IMG/VR virus record: IMGVR_UViG_3300043313_000926
Location: 1-22,657 of that record
Reading direction: 5' to 3' (one strand)
Source: a virus
Length of the DNA: 22,657 nucleotides
The position numbers were made by a program, and so were the translations under genes. This document shows positions 15,417 to 20,839 of the stretch, piece by piece; positions within the stretch are counted from its first letter, which is position 1; each line of letters opens with the position of its first letter. Below the pieces are notes generated by a model. The model worked only from the letters and a program-made list of their open reading frames with translations, was not told the origin of the DNA and searched no databases.

Positions 15417-15830
15417 CTACGCCCACTCGGGCAGCTGCGATTGTTGAAGCTTGCGCTTGGCCTCACTGGCCTTGCTCGCGCAGGTCGGCCCGCACACCGA
15501 GCGCTGCAGGTCGCCGAGTATCCGGCCACTGCGCGGGATGGTGTTGGCCGGCAACGGACTGCCGCAGCCAAGGCACCGCCGCACCCGGCGACGCAGCTCG
15601 GTTGTTCTCGCGACCACCTGGACCAGCGACACGTCCGGTGCGGGCTTGCCTTTGGCATGCATAGCCCCGATGTCGCAGCGCCGGCAACAGCAGCCGGTAA
15701 TACCTTCGACAATAGGCCGAGAGCTGCCCTTGCTGGCGAAGCTCTTGTGTCGTGCCGCGCAGCTGCGCCGGCTGATGCGCCCGTGCAGGTGCGGGCACTC
15801 GAACACCTCGGCGAGCTCGAGCCGAGTCAT
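15417..15830 (-). CDS. Cys-rich, probable zinc-binding protein (137 aa)
   Basis: The start MTRLELAEVFECPHLHGR at 15830 overlaps the DUF3309 stop as ATGA. Cysteine clusters run along the protein: FECPHLHGRISRRSCAARH near the N-terminus, GCCCRRCDIG in the middle, CLGCGSPLP and CGPTCAS near the C-terminus. The C-terminal pair CLGCG...CGPTC is a zinc-ribbon arrangement of the CxxC-CxxxC type. The C-terminus is basic. Likely a DNA- or protein-binding accessory factor; no family recognised. Confidence 0.74.
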   Translation of the reverse strand: MTRLELAEVFECPHLHGRISRRSCAARHKSFASKGSSRPIVEGITGCCCRRCDIGAMHAKGKPAPDVSLVQVVARTTELRRRVRRCLGCGSPLPANTIPRSGRILGDLQRSVCGPTCASKASEAKRKLQQSQLPEWA

Positions 15831-15976
15831 ATGCGCCCCATTAGAAACAGAATCAGCAGGACGAACAACAGCACCCCGACCGGAGACCAACTGGCCCAGC
15901 CGTAGGTGGTTGAGGTCCACCCGCCGCCGGCCACCGCGACAACGAGCAAGATGATGAGCATGGTTGCGAGGGTCAT
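15827..15976 (-). CDS. DUF3309-like small membrane protein (49 aa)
   Basis: The start MTLATMLIILLVVAVAG at 15976 overlaps the previous stop as ATGA. Two hydrophobic segments surround a polar YGWASWSPVG, and the protein ends VLLFVLLILFLMGRI. This matches my memory of DUF3309 proteins, which have the form short helix, W/Y/G-rich turn with SP[SV]G, then a Leu/Ile helix ending in LLGR[IL]. The family is widespread in bacteria and some phages with no established function. Confidence 0.75.
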   Translation of the reverse strand: MTLATMLIILLVVAVAGGGWTSTTYGWASWSPVGVLLFVLLILFLMGRI

Positions 15977-16308
15977 GTCGCACCGCTTCTTTCCGCCTTC
16001 AGCCGGACGAGCCGCGCAGCCTCGCGCCAACGAGGCCGCATCCGCTCGCACCACTTGCGATGCCGTGCTCGATCTGCTCGCCGCCGCGCGCGATAGAGCG
16101 CGCAAGCCTGCCGCCTGTACGCTCGCCAACCGTCGGGGCCGAGCTCCAGTTTTTTGAGGGCCTGGTTGCGCCGGGTCCGTTCGCGCGCAGCCAGGGCCTG
16201 ATACTCAGCCCGGATCGCCAGCGCCAGCTGAACATCCTCGCGACGAAACGAAAGCGTCTCGAACTCCGCCCCGATCTCAGCTCGTAAGACTGCGCCATCC
16301 CATCCCAT
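15973..16308 (-). CDS. Basic hypothetical protein (111 aa)
   Basis: The start MGWDGAVLRAEIGAEFE at 16308 is chosen over a more upstream ATG because AAAGGA lies about 10 nt before it. An acidic N-terminal third (AEIGAEFETLSFRREDVQ) precedes a long Arg-rich helical region (RRQACALYRARRRADRARHR, MRPRWREAARLVRLKAERS). Probably binds nucleic acid or acts as a charged adaptor; no motif supports a specific role. Confidence 0.72.
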   Translation of the reverse strand: MGWDGAVLRAEIGAEFETLSFRREDVQLALAIRAEYQALAARERTRRNQALKKLELGPDGWRAYRRQACALYRARRRADRARHRKWCERMRPRWREAARLVRLKAERSGAT

Positions 16309-16325
16309 GTCACACCGTCCTTTCG

Positions 16326-16559
16326 CTAGAAGGCAAAGCCCCGCCCGGGTGTCCACTCCCGGACGGGGCCATCACCACCGGCTCTAAAGCTGGCCGGCCC
16401 GCATTTTCTTGCGCGTACCTGCACCGGGCGGCAGGAGGGCCGCTCGGCTGCGCCAGAGTCTTGCGAATGCTGCTGCTGCCACAGTGCGAAGCCGAGTGCG
16501 GCCAGTAGCGCTACGACCAGCAACAGAACGAAGGCTTCGATGTGGTGTTGGCGGTGCAT
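16326..16559 (-). CDS. Small single-pass membrane protein (77 aa)
   Basis: The ATG at 16559 overlaps the previous TGA as TGATG. After MHRQHHIEA comes one strong membrane segment (FVLLLVVALLAALGFALW), then a polar, Cys-containing region. The last part of the gene encodes a 12-bp hairpin (16338-16369), so its C-terminal sequence may be constrained by RNA structure. Together with the neighbouring 87-residue membrane/coiled-coil protein it may belong to a spanin-like lysis set; speculative. Confidence 0.66.
   Translation of the reverse strand: MHRQHHIEAFVLLLVVALLAALGFALWQQQHSQDSGAAERPSCRPVQVRARKCGPASFRAGGDGPVREWTPGRGFAF
16338..16369 (-). terminator. Strong hairpin, possible terminator or attenuator
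   Basis: On the minus strand GCCCCGTCCGGG (16369-16358) pairs with CCCGGGCGGGGC (16349-16338) over 12 positions with one G-U, loop 8 nt, followed by TTTGCC. It lies in the 3' end of the 77-residue gene, 30 bp before the next start. The U tract is short, so partial termination or RNA stability control are equally possible. Confidence 0.45.
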
Positions 16560-16822
16560 CAGTTCGGCCCCGCCGCGTGTGTGAGCGCGGTGATTTGTTC
16601 GAGCCGCTCGATGCGTTGCCTGCAGTCGGCCACGAACCGCGCGCCCTCTTTTGCGTTCCCTGCGATGAGCGAGTTCAACTCCGCCTGCCGCGCGAGCATG
16701 TCCGCGAGGTCGCCCAACCGAGCCCGCTGCTTGCGAAGTGCCCAGCAGATCGCGATGAGCTGTGCGCTCACAAACACGCCCCAAAAGAACGTCACCGCTA
16801 GCAGCACGATGGCGCCCGTCAT
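16559..16822 (-). CDS. Membrane-anchored coiled-coil protein, possible i-spanin (87 aa)
   Basis: The ATG at 16822 overlaps the previous stop as ATGA. An N-terminal membrane segment (IVLLAVTFFWGVFVSAQLIAI) is followed by a basic patch (RKQRAR) and about 45 residues of helix (LGDLADMLARQAELNSLIAG, RFVADCRQRIERLEQITAL) ending in a short polar tail. One N-terminal anchor plus a periplasmic helix is the layout of Rz-type inner-membrane spanins. The neighbours upstream and downstream are also membrane proteins. Assignment is by topology, not homology. Confidence 0.68.
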   Translation of the reverse strand: MTGAIVLLAVTFFWGVFVSAQLIAICWALRKQRARLGDLADMLARQAELNSLIAGNAKEGARFVADCRQRIERLEQITALTHAAGPN

Positions 16823-17199
16823 GGCGCCGGGTCCTTGGGTGCCGGCGGTGGCGCCGCGATGAACCGAACTGGCTGAATCACCTCGGGCCCAGGGGGTGGC
16901 ATGCTCACCGGCTTCATGGATGCCATCGACGTCCCGGCCTTCGCGATCGGCTGGGTGCGCGGCAGCGGCCCGACCACCACGCGGGGAAGCACCCGCCGCG
17001 CAGCGTCGAGGGCGACGATCAGCCAGTCGAGCCCAGACGCCAGGCGCGTTACTGCCTCGTCGTCGGCTTTGGTCGCGGTCTTGGCAGCGATGGCAGCTAG
17101 CGCCGGGATGAGCACCCGGATGCCCATGGCGATCGAGGTGGTGGTACCGAGCGCTGCTAGCGCTGCGTCGGCGGGGTGGGCGAGTATCCAGTCGATCAT
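16819..17199 (-). CDS. Holin-like membrane protein with Pro-rich tail (126 aa)
   Basis: The ATG at 17199 overlaps the previous stop as ATGA. Residues 8-40 are hydrophobic (PADAALAALGTTTSIAMGIR, VLIPALAAIAAKTA), then an amphipathic helix (DEAVTRLASGLDWLIVALDA) and a disordered Pro-rich C-terminus. The helix-plus-amphipathic-helix form recalls LLH-type holins. No endolysin was found near it, so this is a lead only. Confidence 0.68.
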   Translation of the reverse strand: MIDWILAHPADAALAALGTTTSIAMGIRVLIPALAAIAAKTATKADDEAVTRLASGLDWLIVALDAARRVLPRVVVGPLPRTQPIAKAGTSMASMKPVSMPPPGPEVIQPVRFIAAPPPAPKDPAP

Positions 17200-17459
17200 T
17201 TTTCATCACTCCGTTCATCCAGTCGCTGATGTGCGTGCTCGGCCATGCGCTGCTCGAGCTGGCGCGCGCGCTCGCGTTCAATGCCGTCGAGCATGCCCGC
17301 GACGTACCTGTCTGAGCCGATGGGCGGTGGACCAGGGGGCGCAATGGGGTCGGGCCGCAGTCGGGTTTGCGCGGCGCCGACGGCTCGCTTGGCCACGTCG
17401 AGCAGCACTTCGCCGGCAGCGGTGATCAGGATCTTGCCTACTATGCCGACGATGCTCAT
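17196..17459 (-). CDS. Hypothetical protein (87 aa)
   Basis: The start MSIVGIVGKILITAAGE at 17459 overlaps the previous stop as ATGA. The first 32 residues form a membrane-active or amphipathic helix (VGIVGKILITAAGEVLLDVA), followed by a Pro-rich linker (PDPIAPPGPPPIG) and a charged helix (IERERARQLEQRMAEHAHQ). This layout occurs in small tail-associated or membrane-associated phage proteins. Function unknown. Confidence 0.68.
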   Translation of the reverse strand: MSIVGIVGKILITAAGEVLLDVAKRAVGAAQTRLRPDPIAPPGPPPIGSDRYVAGMLDGIERERARQLEQRMAEHAHQRLDERSDEK

Positions 17460-17686
17460 GACCGGCCGCCGTTCGCCCGCACGCGCTCGGCGTACGTCAT
17501 GGAATCGGCCGCCACCCATGCGCGCTGGTGCTCAACACGGCCCGTGTCGGCAGTGAGGAGCACCCGCCACCGCTTGCCATTGCTCAGCACCGGACCGAGT
17601 GCGTACGTGCCCGACCGACCGCACCAGGCGCAGAGCCAGCCGCGTTCGCCGAGCTGCACCAGGCCGCTGCAGTTGGTGCAGTTCAT
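17456..17686 (-). CDS. Small zinc-ribbon protein (76 aa)
   Basis: Starts MNCTNCSGLVQLGERGWLCA at 17686 in an ATGA overlap with the cupin gene. CxxC at residues 3-6 and CAWCG at about 19-23 form a compact zinc ribbon. The remainder (VLSNGKRWRVLLTADTGRVE, VAADSMTYAERVRANGG) is a short mixed alpha/beta segment. Zinc ribbons of this size bind nucleic acid or protein partners. No specific family recognised. Confidence 0.74.
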   Translation of the reverse strand: MNCTNCSGLVQLGERGWLCAWCGRSGTYALGPVLSNGKRWRVLLTADTGRVEHQRAWVAADSMTYAERVRANGGRS

Positions 17687-18168
17687 GGTGCACCCTCACA
17701 GCCGCGACCGATCGCGCCGCTGTCTTGCCCATCAGTATATTGCTTCCAATGCACCCACCCGTGCGGGCAGTGGAAGCCCCACTCGCGCACCACCGGGCCG
17801 GTGATGAACAACGACCAGCAAGGTGCACTGACCTCGAGCCGGTGTGCGGCCCACGGCAGCCGGAACACCACGTCACCTGGGCGACGCTCGGCGCGGTGGT
17901 GGATGCCGCCCTTCGCAATGGTGTGCTCGATGTAGCTGCCATCGAGAATGATCGACACGTTCGGCCACGGGTGATCGTGCAGCGCTCGGTCGTCGTCCGA
18001 GCGGCGGAGTTCGTGAACATACATGTTGCCGAAGCGATTGCGCGGGATGAGGTACCATCGGCGCAGGTACGGGTCGGCCGGGCCGCCGATCACGAAGTTG
18101 GGCGCCCGCTTCTGCGCCCAGCCGATCAGTTCGACGGCGAGCGCGTTGGTGGCGTGCTGGTCAAGCAT
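17683..18168 (-). CDS. Cupin-fold protein (161 aa)
   Basis: The second of two adjacent ATGs is taken as start (18168) because GAGGG is then 5 nt upstream; starting at 18171 adds one Met. The segment ALHDHPWPNVSIILDGSYIE has the cupin G..HxH.....G pattern (His64 and His66 with the later Glu/His) that binds a metal, and GDVVFRLPWAAHRLE is the second cupin motif with its His. Cupin proteins of this form occur in phages as accessory genes of unknown substrate. A sugar- or small-molecule enzyme, or a structural barrel, are both possible. Confidence 0.78.
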   Translation of the reverse strand: MLDQHATNALAVELIGWAQKRAPNFVIGGPADPYLRRWYLIPRNRFGNMYVHELRRSDDDRALHDHPWPNVSIILDGSYIEHTIAKGGIHHRAERRPGDVVFRLPWAAHRLEVSAPCWSLFITGPVVREWGFHCPHGWVHWKQYTDGQDSGAIGRGCEGAP

Positions 18169-18472
18169 CATCGCCCTCGTCGCGCGGCTGCCCGCTTGCG
18201 ATGAACGCGTCGAAATCGGCGACCGCCTGGTGCGCTGCGGTGATGGCCAGGCGCCGGCAATCAGGGTCGTGCTCGCTGCGCAGCCTCGCCGTTCCCAACT
18301 TCGTGAGGTAGGCGCCGAGCCAGCACCAGCGGCGCACGTCGCCACGAGCTAGTGCGTCTTTGCACTCGACGTAGTCAGAGAGCGCGCAAACAGCATCAAT
18401 AAGCTGGCCAGGCGCGCCGGGCTCGGCCTCCGCCTCCTCCAGGCGCAGCCGGATAAGCTCGAGCAGCGTCAT
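18161..18472 (-). CDS. Helical hypothetical protein (103 aa)
   Basis: The start MTLLELIRLRLEEAEAEP at 18472 overlaps the previous stop as ATGA. The sequence is almost fully helical (LRLEEAEAEPGAPGQLIDAV, ALSDYVECKDALARGDVRRW, CRRLAITAAHQAVADFDAFI) with several Cys that do not make a CxxC pair. It ends in an acidic tail. Probably a small adaptor; no family recognised. Confidence 0.7.
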   Translation of the reverse strand: MTLLELIRLRLEEAEAEPGAPGQLIDAVCALSDYVECKDALARGDVRRWCWLGAYLTKLGTARLRSEHDPDCRRLAITAAHQAVADFDAFIASGQPRDEGDDA

Positions 18473-18705
18473 GCGGCTGCCTCCTTCCTCGCCCGTCGCC
18501 GTTTCATCGCCCGGCACTTCCGCTGAAACCAACAGTCGGTGCAGAGCTCGCCCCTGGCGTCGTACTTGTCGCTGTCGCCGCCGGCGCACGCGGGTTTGAC
18601 CAGTCGGCAAGCAGCGCACTTGAACAACGTGCACTCTTCGCCGTGCTCGGCCTTACGCACGCAAGCGTGGTCCTTCGCGTACGGGCAGTGAACGGGGCCG
18701 GTCAC
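18469..18705 (-). CDS. Small Cys-rich zinc-binding protein (78 aa)
   Basis: The start is GTG 18705 in a GTGA overlap with the lipoprotein gene. Cysteines at about 7, 14, 25, 30, 33, 40, 55 and 58 include CTLFKCAACRLVKPAC and LCTDCWFQRKC, enough for two zinc sites. The C-terminus is a basic run (KRRRARKEAAA). Likely a nucleic-acid or protein-interaction module; family unknown. Confidence 0.74.
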   Translation of the reverse strand: MTGPVHCPYAKDHACVRKAEHGEECTLFKCAACRLVKPACAGGDSDKYDARGELCTDCWFQRKCRAMKRRRARKEAAA

Positions 18706-19103
18706 TTGCCCTCACCCTCAACGGCCGTGCCGACCCGCTGCAGGAAGTCACGGCCGCGCGTGGCCGCAGCAGCTGCCTTGGCTTTCTCCTCGGTCGCTGG
18801 CTGTTGCGTGGTGGGTTCACCTGACATCGGACGCGCTTGCGGTGCCGACAGAAGCGCTGCGAACTGGTCGACGGCCTGGTCGACGACGCACGCGACCAGC
18901 TCCGCGCCGTGCTCTTGCGCCAGCCGCTCGAGCTCGGCGCTGGGCTCGACATCCGGATTGAGCAATACGTCTTGCACCGTGCCGAGCAGGTCGCTGTGTC
19001 CGATGTCGGTGCACTTCGCGACTGCCGGCCAGTCGACACGTGGTGGGCTGCTACCGCCGCAGCTGATGAGCAGTACGAAACAGACGGTGGTGATCGTTCG
19101 CAT
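18702..19103 (-). CDS. Predicted lipoprotein (133 aa)
   Basis: A lipoprotein signal is visible: MRTITTVCFVLLISCGGSSP has a charged start, a hydrophobic core and the lipobox LISC with Cys15 followed by GGSS. The mature part is acidic and helical (SAELERLAQEHGAELVACVV) with a Pro/Ala/Lys tail. The start ATG follows the RuvC-like gene by five bases, with AAGG upstream. A phage lipoprotein may be an outer-membrane spanin or a superinfection-exclusion factor; the sequence does not decide. Confidence 0.75.
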   Translation of the reverse strand: MRTITTVCFVLLISCGGSSPPRVDWPAVAKCTDIGHSDLLGTVQDVLLNPDVEPSAELERLAQEHGAELVACVVDQAVDQFAALLSAPQARPMSGEPTTQQPATEEKAKAAAAATRGRDFLQRVGTAVEGEGK

Positions 19104-19108
19104 GGTGT

Positions 19109-19735
19109 CTAGCCTTTCGTGCTCGGCAGCCCGTAGCTCAGTCGCAGTTTGTCGAGGTACAACCGCTCGACCTTGGTGCTTGGTGGTGGAAGCTGGCCGG
19201 TGAGCGCGAGACCGAGCTGACAGAGCGCGAATGCGTCCGCGTCGTCGTCGTTGCTAAACACGCGCTGGTGCTGCACCGCGAGCGTCGAGACCATGATGTC
19301 TTTGCTTCCGACGCCGTTGCCGGTGACGAACTTTTTCAGCGACGACGGTGCGGGTTCGATGATCGGACACTGCGTCAACTCGCACAGCCGCCAGCGCAGC
19401 ACACCGCCGAGCTCTGCGCGGTCGTGGTGACCCTGCTGCTTGCGACTCGCTGACCCGTACGAATAACCCTCGATCAAGATCAGGTCGAACTGTTGCGCGT
19501 GCACGAGTTCGATCACGCCGCGGATCACCCGTTCGTACCGTGCGACTCGATCGCGCACGGTCGATGCTGGCTTGCTCGCCCAGCGATTGGTTTCGATCCG
19601 CTTACCGGGGACCGAGTAACAGATCGCAAAACCGGTCAGCGACGGGTCGATGCCGAGCACGCACTCGCCGAGCAGCGGCGGCACCCACTTGGCTGCGGGC
19701 GAGTCGAACAGGCTGAGGGCGGCGCTGGCTTTCAT
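19109..19735 (-). CDS. RuvC-like Holliday junction resolvase
   Basis: Starting at ATG 19735 (ATGA overlap) gives 208 residues. The RuvC catalytic set is present: Asp30 in VLGIDPSLTGFA, Glu89 in LILIEGYSYG, and the C-terminal acidic cluster DDDADAFAL with Asp164 and Asp167. Between them are SLKKFVTGNGVGSKDIM (the lysine/glycine pattern of RuvC substrate binding). The enzyme should resolve recombination or replication branches before packaging. It follows the primase and helicase and precedes the small-ORF block. Confidence 0.88.
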   Translation of the reverse strand: MKASAALSLFDSPAAKWVPPLLGECVLGIDPSLTGFAICYSVPGKRIETNRWASKPASTVRDRVARYERVIRGVIELVHAQQFDLILIEGYSYGSASRKQQGHHDRAELGGVLRWRLCELTQCPIIEPAPSSLKKFVTGNGVGSKDIMVSTLAVQHQRVFSNDDDADAFALCQLGLALTGQLPPPSTKVERLYLDKLRLSYGLPSTKG

Positions 19736-20190
19736 TTCTGGCACTCCGGACAACCCACGCGGCCGCATTCGTTACCCGGTTCGCACCCGAACGACGGGTC
19801 GCTGCCGTAAAGCTTGCTGAGCTCGCGTTGCAGCGACCGCCGCTCGCTGTCGTCCTTGTTGGTCTCGAACTGCACACGTTGGTGGACGAGCTCGAGCTCG
19901 GCCCGCAGCTCCCGCACCTTCGCGATCAACTTCGGCAGCGCGTGGCGGGCGGCCTCGATGAAGCGCGCGTTGTCGAAGCGACTGGCGCCGCCCCACGCTT
20001 CCGCGACAGGGTGGTGACCAGGTGCGATCAAACCATCACCATGCTCGTCGCGCGTCCACGGCCCAGGCGTCGCCGCTTCGCAGATCCGCTCGAGTTCGTC
20101 GAGGTAGCCGGCTAGTGCCTCGGCCGCGGTGGTGGACAATGCCGGTGGCGGCGCGTCGCTCGGTGCGCGCACCCGGATCGGCTCATCCAT
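19732..20190 (-). CDS. Phage protein with ATPGPW motif (152 aa)
   Basis: The ATG at 20190 is preferred over GTG 20202, because TGAGG lies about 7 nt before it. The core GYLDELERICEAATPGPWT, a WGGASRFDNARFIEAARHAL segment and a coiled-coil (VRELRAELELVHQRVQFETN) match a family of Ea22/Ead-like phage accessory proteins known for the ATPGPW sequence. The C-terminus has a CGRVGCPEC zinc-ribbon-like motif. The role in phage is not established. Confidence 0.74.
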   Translation of the reverse strand: MDEPIRVRAPSDAPPPALSTTAAEALAGYLDELERICEAATPGPWTRDEHGDGLIAPGHHPVAEAWGGASRFDNARFIEAARHALPKLIAKVRELRAELELVHQRVQFETNKDDSERRSLQRELSKLYGSDPSFGCEPGNECGRVGCPECQK

Positions 20191-20198
20191 GGTCGGCC

Positions 20199-20432
20199 TC
20201 ACCCATTGGCGGGCTCTTTGCGTTGGAGGCCAGTTAGCATCCGAACGGTGGCGGTGTCCTCGGGGCGCGCCTGCCGGTCGATGTACCGCCGCACCGCCCG
20301 CACTGCGAGGTCGCGATAGGTTGTCAGCTCGTTGGCCAGGTCCGCGTCGCCCTGCGCCCGCAGCTCTACCAGCATGCGATCAATCTCGCGCACTGCCGGT
20401 CGCACCACGTCACGTGTTGTGTTCATTGCCAT
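20199..20432 (-). CDS. Small helical hypothetical protein (77 aa)
   Basis: Two in-frame ATGs, 20432 and 20426, are possible. AGGAA sits 2-3 nt before the first and 8-9 nt before the second, and the second gives an ATGA overlap with the stop of the repeat-built ORF, so it is at least as likely. The protein is helical and charged (REIDRMLVELRAQGDADLAN, YRDLAVRAVRRYIDRQARP). Function unknown. Confidence 0.72.
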   Translation of the reverse strand: MAMNTTRDVVRPAVREIDRMLVELRAQGDADLANELTTYRDLAVRAVRRYIDRQARPEDTATVRMLTGLQRKEPANG

Positions 20433-20839
20433 GGTTCCTCGGTTGCTCGTTGCCGTTGCACTCCTGTCGGTTCCACGTGGAACAACCGTGTCCCGATCTC
20501 GCCGGACACGGTTCCGTCAAACCGCGCCGTTAGACCGTGTCCGCAAACCGTATCCCGCTTGGCCGCTGAAAAGCCCCGAGGACTCCGTGTCCAAAGCGTG
20601 TCCCACTGCGGTTTTGAAAAGCGTTGCCGAACAACCGTGTCCCGTTTTTCAGGCAAATTGACCGCGTCCCGAAACCGTGTCCGGGCCCTCTTTTTCTTCA
20701 GAAGAAAAAGAGAGAGGCGCCAGACACGAGACACCGCGAACTTTGGACACGCTTGGGACACGGTCGGACACGGTGGTGATTTAGGGTGTGTCCATCTAAA
20801 TGGCGGACACGGTTGGGACACGGTGGACACGGTGGTCAT
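20423..20839 (-). CDS. ORF built on the decamer repeat array (138 aa), possibly non-protein function
   Basis: The ATG at 20839 overlaps the helicase stop as ATGA, and its own stop overlaps the next ORF as ATGA, so it is wired into the coupled chain. The protein is low in recognisable structure, with repeated words from the DNA repeats (TVSQPCP, CPTVSQACP, KRDTV, TRFRD, RDTV) and one Leu/Lys block LSLFLLKKKRAR that encodes the central palindrome. The DNA seems to be the conserved object, and it may or may not make a functional protein. See the repeat entries. Confidence 0.5.
   Translation of the reverse strand: MTTVSTVSQPCPPFRWTHPKSPPCPTVSQACPKFAVSRVWRLSLFLLKKKRARTRFRDAVNLPEKRDTVVRQRFSKPQWDTLWTRSPRGFSAAKRDTVCGHGLTARFDGTVSGEIGTRLFHVEPTGVQRQRATEEPWQ
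20469..20484. promoter_or_regulatory. parS-like ParB-binding site
   Basis: GGTTCCACGTGGAACA contains the perfect 14-bp palindrome GTTCCACGTGGAAC at 20470-20483. It differs at one outer base from the chromosomal parS form TGTTCCACGTGGAACA. It lies one base before the first decamer of the array and inside the repeat-built ORF, where it encodes FHVEP. No parA or parB is in the window, so recognition by a host or distant ParB is implied. Binding is inference from sequence. Confidence 0.72.
20485..20833. repeat. Iteron-like array of ACCGTGTCCC decamers, orientation switched at centre
   Basis: Copies matching ACCGTGTCCC at eight or more positions start near 20485, 20534, 20547, 20584, 20595, 20634, 20661 and 20674 in plus orientation. 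In the right half, reverse copies (GGGACACGGT-like) start near 20744, 20755, 20765, 20804, 20815 and 20824; one reverse copy sits at 20504. Neighbours in clusters are 9-13 bp apart, about one helical turn. The halves face each other across the palindrome at 20688-20712. Downstream of primase and helicase genes, this resembles a replication origin. Confidence 0.75.
20688..20712. repeat. 25-bp AT-rich palindrome at centre of the array
   Basis: CTCTTTTTCTTC (20688-20699), a central A, then GAAGAAAAAGAG (20701-20712) form a perfect 12-bp inverted repeat with a one-base centre. It is strongly AT-rich and purine/pyrimidine polarised in a GC-rich region and marks the point where the decamers change direction. 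Candidate for DNA unwinding or cruciform formation at an origin. Confidence 0.6.

Noticed and set aside
16819-17199. Firm holin assignment for the 126-residue membrane protein
   Set aside because: Topology alone does not separate holins from other small membrane proteins, and no endolysin gene was found beside it.
20688-20712. Rho-independent terminator after the helicase gene
   Set aside because: The palindrome is AT-rich with a one-base centre, is not GC-stemmed and lies inside a coupled ORF; the origin context explains it better.
20485-20833. CRISPR array
   Set aside because: The units are 10 bp, variable in spacing and occur in both orientations, with no 25-40 bp repeats or uniform spacers and no cas genes.
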